Made by a program: the position numbers and the translations under genes | Notes under the pieces: generated by a model | What the model saw: only the letters and a program-made list of their open reading frames with translations | Told to the model about the DNA's origin: nothing | Databases searched by the model: none | DNA from: an uncultured bacterium | GTDB lineage: Bacteria > Verrucomicrobiota > Lentisphaeria > Victivallales > UBA1829 | Assembly (NCBI GenBank): GCA_949292215.1 | Contig: CASEYW010000031.1 | Coordinates: forward strand, 1-64,000 | Length of the DNA: 64,000 nt | Direction of reading: 5' to 3' | Shown: in pieces, positions 16,521-27,100 of the stretch | Layout of the letters: every line of letters starts with the position of its first letter | Numbering within the stretch: position 1 is the stretch's first letter

Positions 16521-19166
16521 ATGTATGGCATAAAAAACATAAAACATTTTTTTCAGTTGCTTGGATTCAGGAAGGGGGATCTGGTTTGCTTTGGCGCTTC
16601 TGGACATGATTTGCCTTTTTCAAGGCATCTTGCCACGGTAAAAGAAATTTGCGATGAATACAAGTCGGAAGATGCTCAAAATTACAACCTCTACTATTCG
16701 ATCTCTTCATTCAAAACAAACACCAATTCAAAAGAAAGCAATGTCAGGAAAGTTTTTGAATTTGTTCTCGACGTTGATTACGGCGAACACCATCGACGCA
16801 AGCAGTTCCAGAACTATGATTCCGCATTGGAATACATCAAAGGCGCATTGCCTCCGGCAACGATTGTTGTTCATACAGGAGGTGGATTCCATCTCCATTA
16901 CAAGCTCAAAAAGCCTATCGTTTCCGCTACTGATAAGAAAAAATACAAGGCGTTGGCATTGACCATTACACGCCACAGGAATGTGGATTGCTGCTGTTCT
17001 TTGGAGCATCTTTTCCGCTTGCCTTTTTCAAACAACATCAAGGCAGGAGCAGAAATTCGTAAAGTGTCTATTCTCGAAGTTCATCCGGAAATATCTTATT
17101 CACTTGACGATATTCAGAAAGCATTTCTCGGAATTGATTGTGCATTGGATGAACCGACAGAAAAGGATTTCCAGAAACGCAGCATAGCGGCAGAAAGAAA
17201 GACAGCTCTCGACTCTTACGACAGGAGTGCGGCGGCATTCAGGCTCTACATGAGTCTGATGAACCAGTTTCCCACGATTTCCGACAAAGTTTTGGAAACG
17301 GCAATTGCCTCTGATCCGGTTCTCTTTGATCACTATCATTCTGACCGTCATGCCGTCAGGCGTGATATTCAAAGAGCAAGAGCTAAATTTGCCGAAGATT
17401 CCCTTGAATCCGTTCTGCCTGTGGAAAAGATAAATGTTCAAGGACACGATTTGTCAAAATTTGAAAGAGTCAGGACTCTCTTTGATGCATCCGTTTTCAG
17501 TTCCAGACTCCCTAAAATCAATACAACATTAAGCATCATCGATCAATGCTATATAGAACGTCGTAAAGCGATTTTGAGCCTACCTTGCAGTTCGGGCAAG
17601 ACATTCTCTGCACTTATCTTTGCCGCAGCCCAGTCTTCCCCGAAATGCCGCTTTTGGCTTGTTTCTGAAAAAATTGAAAGCTGTAAACGCAATGCGGATA
17701 TTCTTTCCCGTCTTGGAGCCAATGTCGCCTCTTTGCATGGCAGGGATGCCGCTATCTGCGAAGTCCCGGAAAAGACATTTTTTCACGGGAATAAACGTGA
17801 GTTTTGCACGGAATGCGGACACCAATGCGGAGCTGAACTCAAATACTGCGCAGAGGAATATCGATGGGATCTACCGGATGCCGATATTGTCTGCTGCAGT
17901 CACAAGCATTACAAGAATGCCTTGATTGCCGGGAAATTGCCTCAGAATCTCCGTATGGTGGTTATTGACGAAGCACCGGAGCTCTTGGAGCAGTTCTGTT
18001 TTAACGATGGAGATTTGAACAAAATCTATTCTCTGCTTGCCGACAATCCCTTATTGATGGAGTTCAGGCAGGATATGGAAAATATCAAAGCTCTTTTGGC
18101 TGATCACTCCTGTCGTAAAATCCCTCCGGTTCGACTTGTGCAATCGGAGATTGACGAAGTGATCCGCTTCCTCTTTATGCAATTCCAGAGGAGAAGAATT
18201 TCCGTAGAGGACTTTGATTTCTGTCTGGAGTTTTTCCAGTTCTTCAAGAATAACAATATTTTGGGAATGTATGAGGGTGATTCATATAATTTCATGGCAG
18301 GAGAGGTGAATATCAATTCTCCGATTCAAACAATCATTTTGGATGGAAGCGCCAAGCTCCAGAGCATCAAATGGAATGACTTTACCATTCTTGAATGTGA
18401 TCAGCTCAGGCAGAGTTATCCCAACACCACAATCCATTGCATTCTTCAAAACCCTACCCAATCGAATTTAGCTGACAGGGGAAATTTTGAAGCAATCTTG
18501 AATGCAACCGATCATCATGTTCAAACGAACTCAACCGCTTTGCTTTTTACCAACAAGAATTGGCAGGATAATCAGAATTTATACGGAAACATTTCCCGTT
18601 TGTTGAGGTTAATTCACCAGAAGGGTTGTTCTCTGATCACCTTATCCAGAGGGGAACACATCGGCAGTAATTCAGGACGTGAAGCAGATATTTCCATTAT
18701 TGCGATGAGTTTATTTTCAAAAATTTCCACTTATGTATTGAGAACTGCTATTGTTCTGGATGAAGAAATCGAAAAAGACAGAATTTGGAATGTAAGAACC
18801 ACTCAAGGGAAAACGACTATCATACCTCGTTTTTCCAGAGATGGTTCGTTTTTCGATAAAAAAATCAATACAGAATATTTGAAATCTCTTGAACGTGATT
18901 TATACCAGGCAATTCTTCGTGGTTGTATTCGTGATGATTCTTCTGCTGAATATAAAGTGATTGCCTTGGTTTCCATTCCTCAGTTGATTAATTTGTTGAA
19001 AATAGATTTACCTGATGCGATTATAAATTTCGTTGACAATGAAATTTTGAACTTGTATTTTCAAGGATATTCAGAAACGGAAATATCTCAAATGACAGGT
19101 ATTCCAAGAGGAACTGTAAGGGATCAGATTTCTAAAATTTCTTTGGATAATGATGCCTCGGCTTAG
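16521..19166 (+). CDS. Primase-helicase replication protein with C-terminal HTH
   Basis: 881 residues. The N-terminal part carries F-V-L-D-V-D-Y-G (81-88) and H-T-G-G-G-F-H-L-H-Y (118-127), the metal-binding and histidine motifs of archaeo-eukaryotic/RepB-like primases. A superfamily helicase follows with Walker A P-C-S-S-G-K-T (about 355-361) and Walker B V-V-I-D-E-A-P (about 479-485). Between them a Cys cluster (CTECGHQCGAELKYC, about 430) resembles the iron-sulfur-type insert of DinG/XPD-like helicases. A sigma-region-4-like HTH (YSETEISQMTGIPRGTVRDQI) closes the protein. It likely initiates replication of the excised element. An AAAAGGA precedes the ATG. Confidence 0.82.
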   Translation: MYGIKNIKHFFQLLGFRKGDLVCFGASGHDLPFSRHLATVKEICDEYKSEDAQNYNLYYSISSFKTNTNSKESNVRKVFEFVLDVDYGEHHRRKQFQNYDSALEYIKGALPPATIVVHTGGGFHLHYKLKKPIVSATDKKKYKALALTITRHRNVDCCCSLEHLFRLPFSNNIKAGAEIRKVSILEVHPEISYSLDDIQKAFLGIDCALDEPTEKDFQKRSIAAERKTALDSYDRSAAAFRLYMSLMNQFPTISDKVLETAIASDPVLFDHYHSDRHAVRRDIQRARAKFAEDSLESVLPVEKINVQGHDLSKFERVRTLFDASVFSSRLPKINTTLSIIDQCYIERRKAILSLPCSSGKTFSALIFAAAQSSPKCRFWLVSEKIESCKRNADILSRLGANVASLHGRDAAICEVPEKTFFHGNKREFCTECGHQCGAELKYCAEEYRWDLPDADIVCCSHKHYKNALIAGKLPQNLRMVVIDEAPELLEQFCFNDGDLNKIYSLLADNPLLMEFRQDMENIKALLADHSCRKIPPVRLVQSEIDEVIRFLFMQFQRRRISVEDFDFCLEFFQFFKNNNILGMYEGDSYNFMAGEVNINSPIQTIILDGSAKLQSIKWNDFTILECDQLRQSYPNTTIHCILQNPTQSNLADRGNFEAILNATDHHVQTNSTALLFTNKNWQDNQNLYGNISRLLRLIHQKGCSLITLSRGEHIGSNSGREADISIIAMSLFSKISTYVLRTAIVLDEEIEKDRIWNVRTTQGKTTIIPRFSRDGSFFDKKINTEYLKSLERDLYQAILRGCIRDDSSAEYKVIALVSIPQLINLLKIDLPDAIINFVDNEILNLYFQGYSETEISQMTGIPRGTVRDQISKISLDNDASA

Positions 19167-19198
19167 GATGACATTACCCACAGAAGTATAAAAAAAAG

Positions 19199-19247
19199 AA
19201 AAAAGACGGAATACCTATAGAATACTATAGACAAACCGTCTTTTTTT
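19199..19247. terminator. Bidirectional terminator between helicase and integrase
   Basis: AAAAGACGG and CCGTCTTTTTTT pair around an inner CTATAG-AATA-CTATAG hairpin. It lies between the plus-strand primase-helicase and the minus-strand integrase and can end both transcripts. Confidence 0.8.
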
Positions 19248-19300
19248 GAAAACTATGCATTTGTCAGCCTAAGCAAGTTTTTGTTTTTTCATTAAAAATA

Positions 19301-21046
19301 TCAATCCCAAAGCCAAATTTTATAAGATGGCGTATCAAGCAATACTTTATGATCTTTACCTGTAAAATCACATGTTTTATTGAAAAAATTTATGACATTA
19401 ATAATTGTCATTTTTTTATCATTTTCAGCAATCGGCATCAAGAATGTAGTAACCATACTATATGGGATTCCTTTTGCCCTATGCTTTAATGGAATTCTTG
19501 GTAAGATAAATTCATTTCCATCAATTAAAACTATTTTTATGCCATCTGCTAAAATGACAATTTCCCTTATAGTCTCTCGCAGTAGAGAACAATATGTGTC
19601 ATTATCAAGCAATGTTTCTGTATAGTTGATTTTTTGTAATTTATTACGCAAGGCAATAAATTCAGCTTCATTATTACTTTCTTCTCTGACTTTTGCCTCC
19701 AATATTTTATTTTCCAAATCTTTTAATCGTATGGCATTTTCTTCCAACTGAGTTTTGAAGATATCTTCGCTAAGGTTGAATTTTGTTAACTGGTCATAAA
19801 GTAAGACCATTTGATTTTTTATATTATCACGATCTCTGAGTAATTCAGATTTATCAATGGCATCAATATTCTTTTTGCTATATTCATATTGCCAGAATAC
19901 AATAGAAAACAATGCTTGAAGCGTCAAAAGTAAATTACTTTCACCTTGTTCTATTCTAATTCTGCTCTCCGTACATTTTTTGTCATGCAACAGAATTGTT
20001 TTCTTACAGAAATATACGATCCCCTTGTCATTTACCATGACCAATTTGCTTCCACAATGTCCACACCGTAAATAACCAGATAGAGGCAGGAAGTGCCGTT
20101 TGGCTTTTCCTCTGACATTATATTTCTGCCGTCCGCTTTTTTCTTTTTTATCAGCCATAATCTCATTTGCTTTTTTCCATTGCAGATAATTTACAGGAGG
20201 ATTGCTCACATTAATACACTGGATAATGGAACCATTTTCACTTTTTCGCATTCCAGTGTAAGAGAGGTTACGGATAATATTGTAGATTGAACTCTCGTAG
20301 AAGCACTTACCTATAGCCAGGTGAATATACTTACTGTTCAGTGTATGTAATATTTCCGCATAAGTTTTTCCGGCAATAACAGATTCAAAAATATATCTGA
20401 CCGCTTCGGCTTTTTCTGGATCGAATGATAGTGTCTTATTTTTTTGATCCCATACTGCACCGAAAGCATTTGAAAAAGTAATGCCTTTTTCTTTTTTGGC
20501 TCGAACTACTTTAATACTCTGTTCCTTACGTTCCGTAAGTTTTTTCATTTCATAAGTTGCCAGCAACCTGTGAACAGCAATATCAATATCATCGTTGATA
20601 TAATCGATTTTGTTGTCATCTACATCAACTAATGCAACAGAGTTTTCTTTGAGTTTTGAAAGAAAATATAAATCCAGCTTTGCCAATGGTGATGGATTAC
20701 GAAAGAATCTTGTCCTTTCATATACAACAAAAAAATCAACAGCAGGAAGAAGAGTAAAGGCTTCTGCAAGATGCTTTTTATATTCTTTGCGTCCTTTGGT
20801 GCGCTGTGATTTATTCCACTTCTGCCATTCGGCATCGGTGGCAGCATACGCATGTCCCTCTATGGAATCATCATATAATTCAGAGCTCGTATTGTTATCA
20901 GAAAATTCACCAACAATTGTAATGCCGTGTTGTTCACACCATTTTCGGCAGGTTGTTAACTGATCTTCAATACTTGCACTGGTTACTTCATGTCCATAGC
21001 TCTGCCGTGCGTAAATTACAGCTTTTTTTCCGTTCAAATCCTGCAT
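19301..21046 (-). CDS. Large serine integrase
   Basis: 581 residues from the ATG at 21046, chosen because GGAGG lies about eight bases upstream. The N-terminal catalytic domain has Y-A-R-Q-S with Ser16 as the nucleophile and Y-E-R-T-R-F-F-R-N in the place of the D-R-x-x-R motif. A recombinase (PF07508-type) domain follows (IRNLSYTGMRKSENG). A zinc ribbon reads Y-L-R-C-G-H-C-G with later Cys pairs (YFCKK, KKCTES). A coiled-coil segment and C-terminal region complete the phiC31/Bxb1-like layout. The gene starts about 70 bases from the element-chromosome junction and reads inward, the normal position for an integrase next to its attachment site. Confidence 0.93.
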   Translation of the reverse strand: MQDLNGKKAVIYARQSYGHEVTSASIEDQLTTCRKWCEQHGITIVGEFSDNNTSSELYDDSIEGHAYAATDAEWQKWNKSQRTKGRKEYKKHLAEAFTLLPAVDFFVVYERTRFFRNPSPLAKLDLYFLSKLKENSVALVDVDDNKIDYINDDIDIAVHRLLATYEMKKLTERKEQSIKVVRAKKEKGITFSNAFGAVWDQKNKTLSFDPEKAEAVRYIFESVIAGKTYAEILHTLNSKYIHLAIGKCFYESSIYNIIRNLSYTGMRKSENGSIIQCINVSNPPVNYLQWKKANEIMADKKEKSGRQKYNVRGKAKRHFLPLSGYLRCGHCGSKLVMVNDKGIVYFCKKTILLHDKKCTESRIRIEQGESNLLLTLQALFSIVFWQYEYSKKNIDAIDKSELLRDRDNIKNQMVLLYDQLTKFNLSEDIFKTQLEENAIRLKDLENKILEAKVREESNNEAEFIALRNKLQKINYTETLLDNDTYCSLLRETIREIVILADGIKIVLIDGNEFILPRIPLKHRAKGIPYSMVTTFLMPIAENDKKMTIINVINFFNKTCDFTGKDHKVLLDTPSYKIWLWD

Positions 21047-21063
21047 TATTATGCCTCCATCAT

Positions 21064-21093
21064 AATTTAACTCGTTGACATTCAATTGTCAAC
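21064..21093 (-). promoter_or_regulatory. Integrase promoter with overlapping inverted repeat
   Basis: On the minus strand TTGACA (21092-21087), a 17-base spacer and TAAATT (21069-21064) form a near-consensus sigma70 promoter 18 bases before the integrase ATG. The -35 box lies in one arm of a GTTGACA/TGTCAAC inverted repeat (21074-21093). That repeat could bind a repressor or the integrase itself. Confidence 0.65.
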
Positions 21094-21122
21094 CTTTAAA
21101 ACAGTTATTTTATGATGTAATG
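21094..21122. other. Right attachment junction (attR-like)
   Basis: Element sequence gives way to the pseudopilin reading frame in this stretch. From about 21118 the frame encodes [19 protein letters not shown], whereas the codons just upstream do not encode the expected F-T-L-I-E. The exact crossover dinucleotide cannot be fixed without the left junction or an empty site. Confidence 0.65.
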
Positions 21123-21761
21123 GTCGTAATTGCAATCATTGCAATTCTTGCCGCGCTTCTTCTTCCGGCTCTGAACAAAGCCAGAGTGAAAGCCCGGACA
21201 GTTTCCTGTCTGAACAACCTCAAACAGCTCGGAATTTACATGACCATGTACCTCAATGCCAGTGACGAGTACTTTCCGACCCTGGGAGATGACGGCTCCT
21301 CTTATTACAACGACATCACAAAACGCTGGACAAGCCAGCGTTTTCTGGGAGACACATCCGGACTGCATGGTCCGCTCCAGCAGAAAGCCCCTCTCCTTGT
21401 GCGTTGCCCGAACTCTCAGAGAGAAACTGGATACATCACCTATTTTCAGCCATTGTTTCTGTTTGGAGACAGTGAAAGTGCCTGTTCCGTACCGAAACGG
21501 ATCTCGACGATGAGAGAATCCGCCAAAGCGGTCAAAGGCCGTCTCAGCGATGTAATTCTCCTCGGAGAAACCGATACATGGTGCTATCCCGCCACCAGCG
21601 GATACGGTGGTCTGCGTTCCACCTGGCAGACAACGCATACCTCGCCGATTGATCCTTTTTATTATGCCAATGCCGTTATGCTTGACGGCCGGGCGCTCAA
21701 AGCGTATCATCGAACGGGCACCAGAACCTGGAATTACTCCGCTGTCTGGATCCGCTGGTAA
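21118..21761 (+). pseudogene. Pseudopilin (prepilin-type N-terminal methylation) gene cut by the element
   Basis: The product retains the hydrophobic helix from V-V-I-A-I-I-A-I-L onward, then K-A-R and C-L-N-N-L-K-Q-L-G (the DUF1559/type II pseudopilin signature) and an L-D-G-R segment near the C-terminus. It lacks the leader peptide, the cleavage site and the F-T-L-I-E segment, which must lie at the far end of the element. Any ATG used now would give a protein that prepilin peptidase cannot process. It originally led the glycosidase operon that follows by 24 bases. Confidence 0.8.
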
Positions 21762-21785
21762 TCTCGGAAAAGATGGGATGTCAAC

Positions 21786-24113
21786 ATGCGGATTCATATC
21801 ATCAGTACATTTCATTATGATGTCATTTACCTTAAGGAGTACCGGAACTATCTGGAAGAGAGTCTGAAAATTCTCGACCGGGCCCTTGATCTTCTTGAGC
21901 GTGAAGCAGATTATAAATTCACCGTGGAACAGATTCTTCCTGTACGGGAATACTACAACCGTTTCCCGGCACGCCGGTCGCAGATGAAGCGCATGGCCTT
22001 GAGCGGACGCTTAAGTTTCGCTCCAGGCATGTTCGTAATGCCGGATATGAATATGGGTGGCGGAGAGACACTTTTCCGGCAGATGGAACTTGGACGGAAC
22101 TGGCTCCGGAACCACCTTGGAGTTACCGCCGACGCCTGCTGGATCGCCGATTGCTGGGGACATCACGCTCAACTCCCGCAAATGCTGTCTCAGAGCGGAT
22201 ATCGTTCCTATTTTTTCTGGAGAGGAATGAATCCGGAGTTTCAGCAGAACAACTTCCGCTGGAAGGGGATCGACGGAACGGAAATTCTCACGCACTGGCT
22301 TCCCCGCGGCTATTCCGGCATTTTTTTCCCGGAAAAACAACCGGACATCGCCAATTCCGAAGAACAGAAATTTGAAGAGGCATCCGTGGAAGAAATCATC
22401 CGGCTGGCGGAACAGGAACGTCGTTTTAGCCCATCGGAAGAGATTCTGATCTGTAACGGCGGAGACTTCCGGATGCCGCAGGAAAGTGCACCTTCCGTGT
22501 TAAGAGAAATCGGAAAAAAGAAACAATTTTCCCGGATCGGATTTTCCACCCCGTCAGAATATGCCGCCGCAGTTGCAGAAGGGGAATTACCCGTTTACGC
22601 GGGAGAATTCAATGCGCTGTTTCAGGGGACTTTTTCCACGAATATCCAGATCAAACAGGGAATCTGGCGTCACACGGCCCGGCTTCTGGCGGAAGAGATG
22701 TTCCTCGCTGTTCAGGGACAGAATTCGGAATGTCTTCAACAGCAATGGGAACTGCTTCTGAAGCTCTGTTTTCATGATACGGTATGCGGAACCATTTGCG
22801 ATGCGGCTCTGGAATCGGTTTTTTCCGATCTGAAAACCCTGGATTCGCAGAAATCTTCCGGGAATGCGGTTTTCAATCCGACAGCGCACTTCAGGCGGGA
22901 AACGCTGGAACGTCCGGATGGACACCGTATCCTTGTGGAGCTGAAACCATTTGAGATCCGTCCGCTGGAGGAGTTTCCGGAACGCGTTCCGCTTCTTCCG
23001 CAGATTCCGGAAGAGAAGATCTGTTTTCGGAACCGGTATTATGCGGTTTCGTTCCAGCGGAATGGATTCATTTCCAGTCTGACAACACCGCGCGGAACAG
23101 AATGGGTCGATGCAGCTTCCCCCTCCCCCTTCGGGGCGCTCGTGATGCAGAACGACAACGGTGACAACTGGCAGCTGTATGAAGGTCCGATTGATGGAGG
23201 CTCCGCTGCCGCTGCGTATTCCCGGAATGAACCGGATCCGCTGGAACGTCCGGGCTCTGCGGATGGCATTGTCAACCGTCAGACCTTTTATCCGAAAATC
23301 GAAGAAGTGCGGGTTCTTCAATCGCGGGATTCTCTGCAAGTTCAGCAGAAGGGACGAATCGCCTTCTGGCGCAACAGGATTTTCTTTGATTCCCTGCTGG
23401 AGTGCGACGAGGAGTCTCCGCTGATCCGCTGGAAAATCCGAATCCGTACAGAGGGGCGTCACTACCGGCTAAGAGCGGCATTTCCCACACCTCTCCGTCA
23501 TGGAGTCGTCACTCATGAAATTCCGTTTGGACTCCAGATCCGTGGAAATTCAGAATATGCTGCCGGAACGTTCTGCGACTATTCCGGCAGCACAGGAGGA
23601 ATCACGCTTTTCAACCGGGGGATTCCAGGAAACAATGTGGACCCGGATGGCGTACTGCTTCTTTCCGTCTTCCGATCCGCAGCCATGGAGTATAAATGCA
23701 AGAGCGAGTTATCGTTCCATGAGGGGAAAGAAGTGGAAGTTGAATTTGCTCTGATGGCCCGGGATGAAGCATCGCTGGAGCCGGTCATGGCGGAAGCGGA
23801 ACGGTATGCGGCACCGCCGATGCTGGTCAATGCTACAGTTCCGTTGGTGGATTTAACGAGTCTGAATCTTCCGGCGAATGTCCGTATCAGCACATTGCGT
23901 TCCGATGGGCAGTCGCTGTTTCTCCGTCTTTCTGAAGGGCTTGGCAAAGCGACCAGGCTTTCGCTTTCTCTTCCGGAAAAATTCCATTTCTGGAGAAATG
24001 CGACTGCTCTGGGCGATCCAATGGAACCGCCAGTTTCCCTTTCCGTTCCATTGGAATTGAATCTGCGTCCGTTTGAAATCAGGAATCTGCTACTGTACGG
24101 AGATATCGCATGA
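21786..24113 (+). CDS. GH38-type alpha-mannosidase-like protein
   Basis: 775 residues. The N-terminus I-H-I-I-S-T-F-H-Y-D corresponds to the zinc-binding H-x-D strand of GH38 enzymes. W-I-A-D-C-W-G-H-H-A-Q-L-P (119-131) holds the likely nucleophile Asp122, in place of the usual D-P-F-G-H-S. A helical region with H-D-T-V-C-G-T (about 330) supplies a further metal His, and the C-terminal 400 residues are beta-sandwich. There is no signal peptide, so it acts in the cytoplasm on imported mannosides. The active-site variation suggests a divergent subfamily and the exact linkage is unknown. Its stop overlaps the next ATG (ATGA). Confidence 0.8.
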   Translation: MRIHIISTFHYDVIYLKEYRNYLEESLKILDRALDLLEREADYKFTVEQILPVREYYNRFPARRSQMKRMALSGRLSFAPGMFVMPDMNMGGGETLFRQMELGRNWLRNHLGVTADACWIADCWGHHAQLPQMLSQSGYRSYFFWRGMNPEFQQNNFRWKGIDGTEILTHWLPRGYSGIFFPEKQPDIANSEEQKFEEASVEEIIRLAEQERRFSPSEEILICNGGDFRMPQESAPSVLREIGKKKQFSRIGFSTPSEYAAAVAEGELPVYAGEFNALFQGTFSTNIQIKQGIWRHTARLLAEEMFLAVQGQNSECLQQQWELLLKLCFHDTVCGTICDAALESVFSDLKTLDSQKSSGNAVFNPTAHFRRETLERPDGHRILVELKPFEIRPLEEFPERVPLLPQIPEEKICFRNRYYAVSFQRNGFISSLTTPRGTEWVDAASPSPFGALVMQNDNGDNWQLYEGPIDGGSAAAAYSRNEPDPLERPGSADGIVNRQTFYPKIEEVRVLQSRDSLQVQQKGRIAFWRNRIFFDSLLECDEESPLIRWKIRIRTEGRHYRLRAAFPTPLRHGVVTHEIPFGLQIRGNSEYAAGTFCDYSGSTGGITLFNRGIPGNNVDPDGVLLLSVFRSAAMEYKCKSELSFHEGKEVEVEFALMARDEASLEPVMAEAERYAAPPMLVNATVPLVDLTSLNLPANVRISTLRSDGQSLFLRLSEGLGKATRLSLSLPEKFHFWRNATALGDPMEPPVSLSVPLELNLRPFEIRNLLLYGDIA

Positions 24114-27100
24114 AAAAAACTGGATTTTTACTTCTTATTCTGAACGCGTTCCTATGGGGCAATGCCGCAGAATTTTTTCCGCTGGATCTTCGGAAACAGG
24201 CGACAACAGGTTTCCAGGATTCCGTTGCAAACGACTATATGGGCGGCTGGTTTGATGAAGGAAACAATGATCTGCGGATTTTTCCATCCGGCAGAAGAAC
24301 TTTTGCCGGAGTACCATTCGATATCATGGATCCGGTTGCCAATGCCGGAGCAACCTGCATCGTTCTGCGAAGCATCCGACGTCCTTATTTTCCGGAAGCA
24401 GTCCGGAAAATTCCCGTGAATCTGGATCAGGTGGATTTTCTTCATATTCTGCATACCGGAGGAGGAAATATGCAGACACCGCAAGGCAGAGTGTACCGCT
24501 GTATCATTCATTATGAAGACGGTGCCCATGCGGAAATTCCGGTTCGCTGGAATCAGGAAATCGGGAACTGGTGGATTCCCCGGAATCTGCCGCATGCGGA
24601 TCTTGCCTGGGCCGACTACAATCCGGTCGGCCGTCTGGTCGGCGTGTGGCGCCTGAGTGCAGCCAATCCGCATCCCCGAAAAAAGATCGTATCGCTGGAT
24701 TTTCTGTCCGACAATTCCGATGCCTTCTGTGCTGTCCTTGCTGTCACATTTCAACGAGGAAAACCGCTTCCGGTCCTTTCCGGAGAAACGGTCCGTCTGA
24801 AAACAGCCCGGGATTCCAAAGAATTTACGATTATTCCCAAAGAGGCAGCCATCCGGTCAGCAGACGACCGGCCGGAAGCGGAACGGGAAAAACAAATTCG
24901 GAAAATCCGCATGCAAATGGAAGAATTCCGGATTATGAATGAGTTGATGGCTGTGAAAGTTCCGGAAAAACGGAACACTCCGGTGGAACGGAAAACAAAA
25001 AGCAGGATCGGAATTCTGGAGTTCCGGGTCCAGCCGGAACTGCTGCATTTCTACAAAACTCGTTCGGAAATCGAACGTCTGTTGAATCAAACGGAAGCTG
25101 TTTGCAGAAAGGTCACGCTTCAGGAGCTCATGGATGGGACGATTTCAGTGAAAGAAATTCCTCTTCTGCTGGATCACGCAGGCGATCCGTTCCCGTATAC
25201 ACACAAGAAAGAAGGAGACTGCTTTCAGGCGCTCGTCCGCTATCTGGAACAGGGCGGAGCCATTCTGAATCTGAATGGATTTCCCTTCGGACGGCCGATG
25301 ACCCTCGGTCCGGATGGTCGCTGGTCATATCCGAACACTTATTCGAAACAGGCTCTGCTCCGCACCCGTCCGGCATTTTCTTCAGCTCCCGGTGAAGGGG
25401 ATCTCTACCTGAAACTGAACCTTCCGGACGTTCCAGGCAAATTCATTCTGCCGGTCTACTGCTGGAGAGACTACCGTGTTCTGAACGAGAACGAAGTACG
25501 GAAATCCGGCTGGAAAATGCTCCCTCTTGCGGAACTGTATCAGAAGAAAAAGAATGGAACGGATCGGAAAATCGGGATTTCCGCAGTGCTTCTGCATGGT
25601 CATCAAGGGCGCTTCGCAAAGGGAGCTCTCGGCTGGATGGATCCGCAAACCCTGAAACGAATGAGCGGAATCTGGGCCGATTCCCGGACTCCGTCAAAAA
25701 CCGGACGGGATCCCCGTCAGCAGGATCCGAGTCCGGCTGGACGGAAACTTCTGCAACTGGCGATCGACACCATTCATCGTAAAGGAATTCTTCCAGCTTC
25801 GGGAGAGAAAATGGATCAAGCTCTCCGTCAGGCAGAACAGGATCTGGTTCGGGAAAAAGAGCGTTTTGAACGTCTTTCCGCAGCACTGCAGAATCCACCG
25901 GACATTCCTCCGAAAAAAATATCCATCCGCGACGGCATGTTTCTGGTGAACGGCAAGCCGAAAATTCTCTGGGGAACGGAAATCAGCGGCTATCCGGGAC
26001 AAGGCGGCAATGGCGTCACTTCACCGCTCGGGAAATTTTATCTGCGCGGAGCCGCTCAGCTCTTCCAGTTTGATTATGCCGTATTCACACTATTTCCCAT
26101 TCTCCGGGAATTCAACGGCAGGATCAATCCCCGGGTAAAACCTGGAAGCTGGGGCGCAAAACAGGACTGGCGCGGCAACCTGCGCCGGGCAGCGAAGGAA
26201 ACCACACACAACGGCTGGGCGCTGGAGATGAACAGCGTTTTCATGACGTACAATGAATTTCTGAAAAAGGATCCGGCATTTTTTCCGGAACATTCCGATT
26301 TCTCCATTCTAGCCTGTCCGGAAAATCCGGATACATGGGTTCTGATGCGAAAACTGTATAAAGAGTGTCTGGATGATGTTTTACAGCAGGGTGGCAATCT
26401 GAATGTCATCGAACTTGACAATGAATCCATGTACCGTTCCTGTTCCGAAGCGAACATCCGGATGTTCCGTGAATATCTGAAAAAACAGTATTCCTCCATT
26501 GAACAGCTGAATGCTTCCTGGGGTGGAAGCAGAACCTCTTTCGATTCGATTGTTCCGCCGGTGATGACACGCGCTGACGCACGGAAGAACGGGATCGCTC
26601 CGGTCATCGACTGGATTAAATTCCAGCAGATGCGCTACGTTCAGGTGATCCGCCAGAAACGGGCGCTGATTGAAAATCTGCTGAATGGACGCAAAGTTCT
26701 GTTTTCGATCCAGCCGTTTGCCACTCTCTCAGGAGGAGAGGATCGCCACAGCTACGCGCTTCGCGGCTGCGATTATGAGGCTATGCCGGAGCTTGTCGAC
26801 ATTCTTTCTTCCGAACGTCTCTTCACCCCGTGGCGGGACGGAGCCTCGCCGGAAGAAATGCCGGCCATGATCGGGAATGCCGGCTACCTTTTCACGGAAA
26901 TGATGCGCTGCGTTTCGGAACACAAACTCCCTGTTCTGAATACCGAAGGAGCCATGACAAAATACGGAAGCAGGAAAACCGCCGCAGAATATCAGCTTGC
27001 AGTCTGGAGTCATATCATTCATGGAGATCAGGCGGTTGTACCGACCTATTGGTGTTTTTTCGCAGCACCGGACTCGGTCTGTCATCCGGCGAACAACGAA

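Larger units (their letters stand above)
1..21115. mobile_element. Right-hand part of a serine-integrase integrative element
   Basis: The segment carries a large serine integrase at its right edge, a small serine resolvase, an excisionase-like HTH protein, a primase-helicase, a ParB/KorB-like protein, an orphan adenine methylase and many unknown cargo genes. It is AT-richer than the DNA to its right. Its right boundary falls inside a pseudopilin gene whose 5' end is missing. The left end lies outside the window, so total size is unknown. No conjugation or phage structural genes are visible here, so whether it is an ICE, a mobilizable element or a phage-plasmid relic cannot be decided. Confidence 0.8.
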
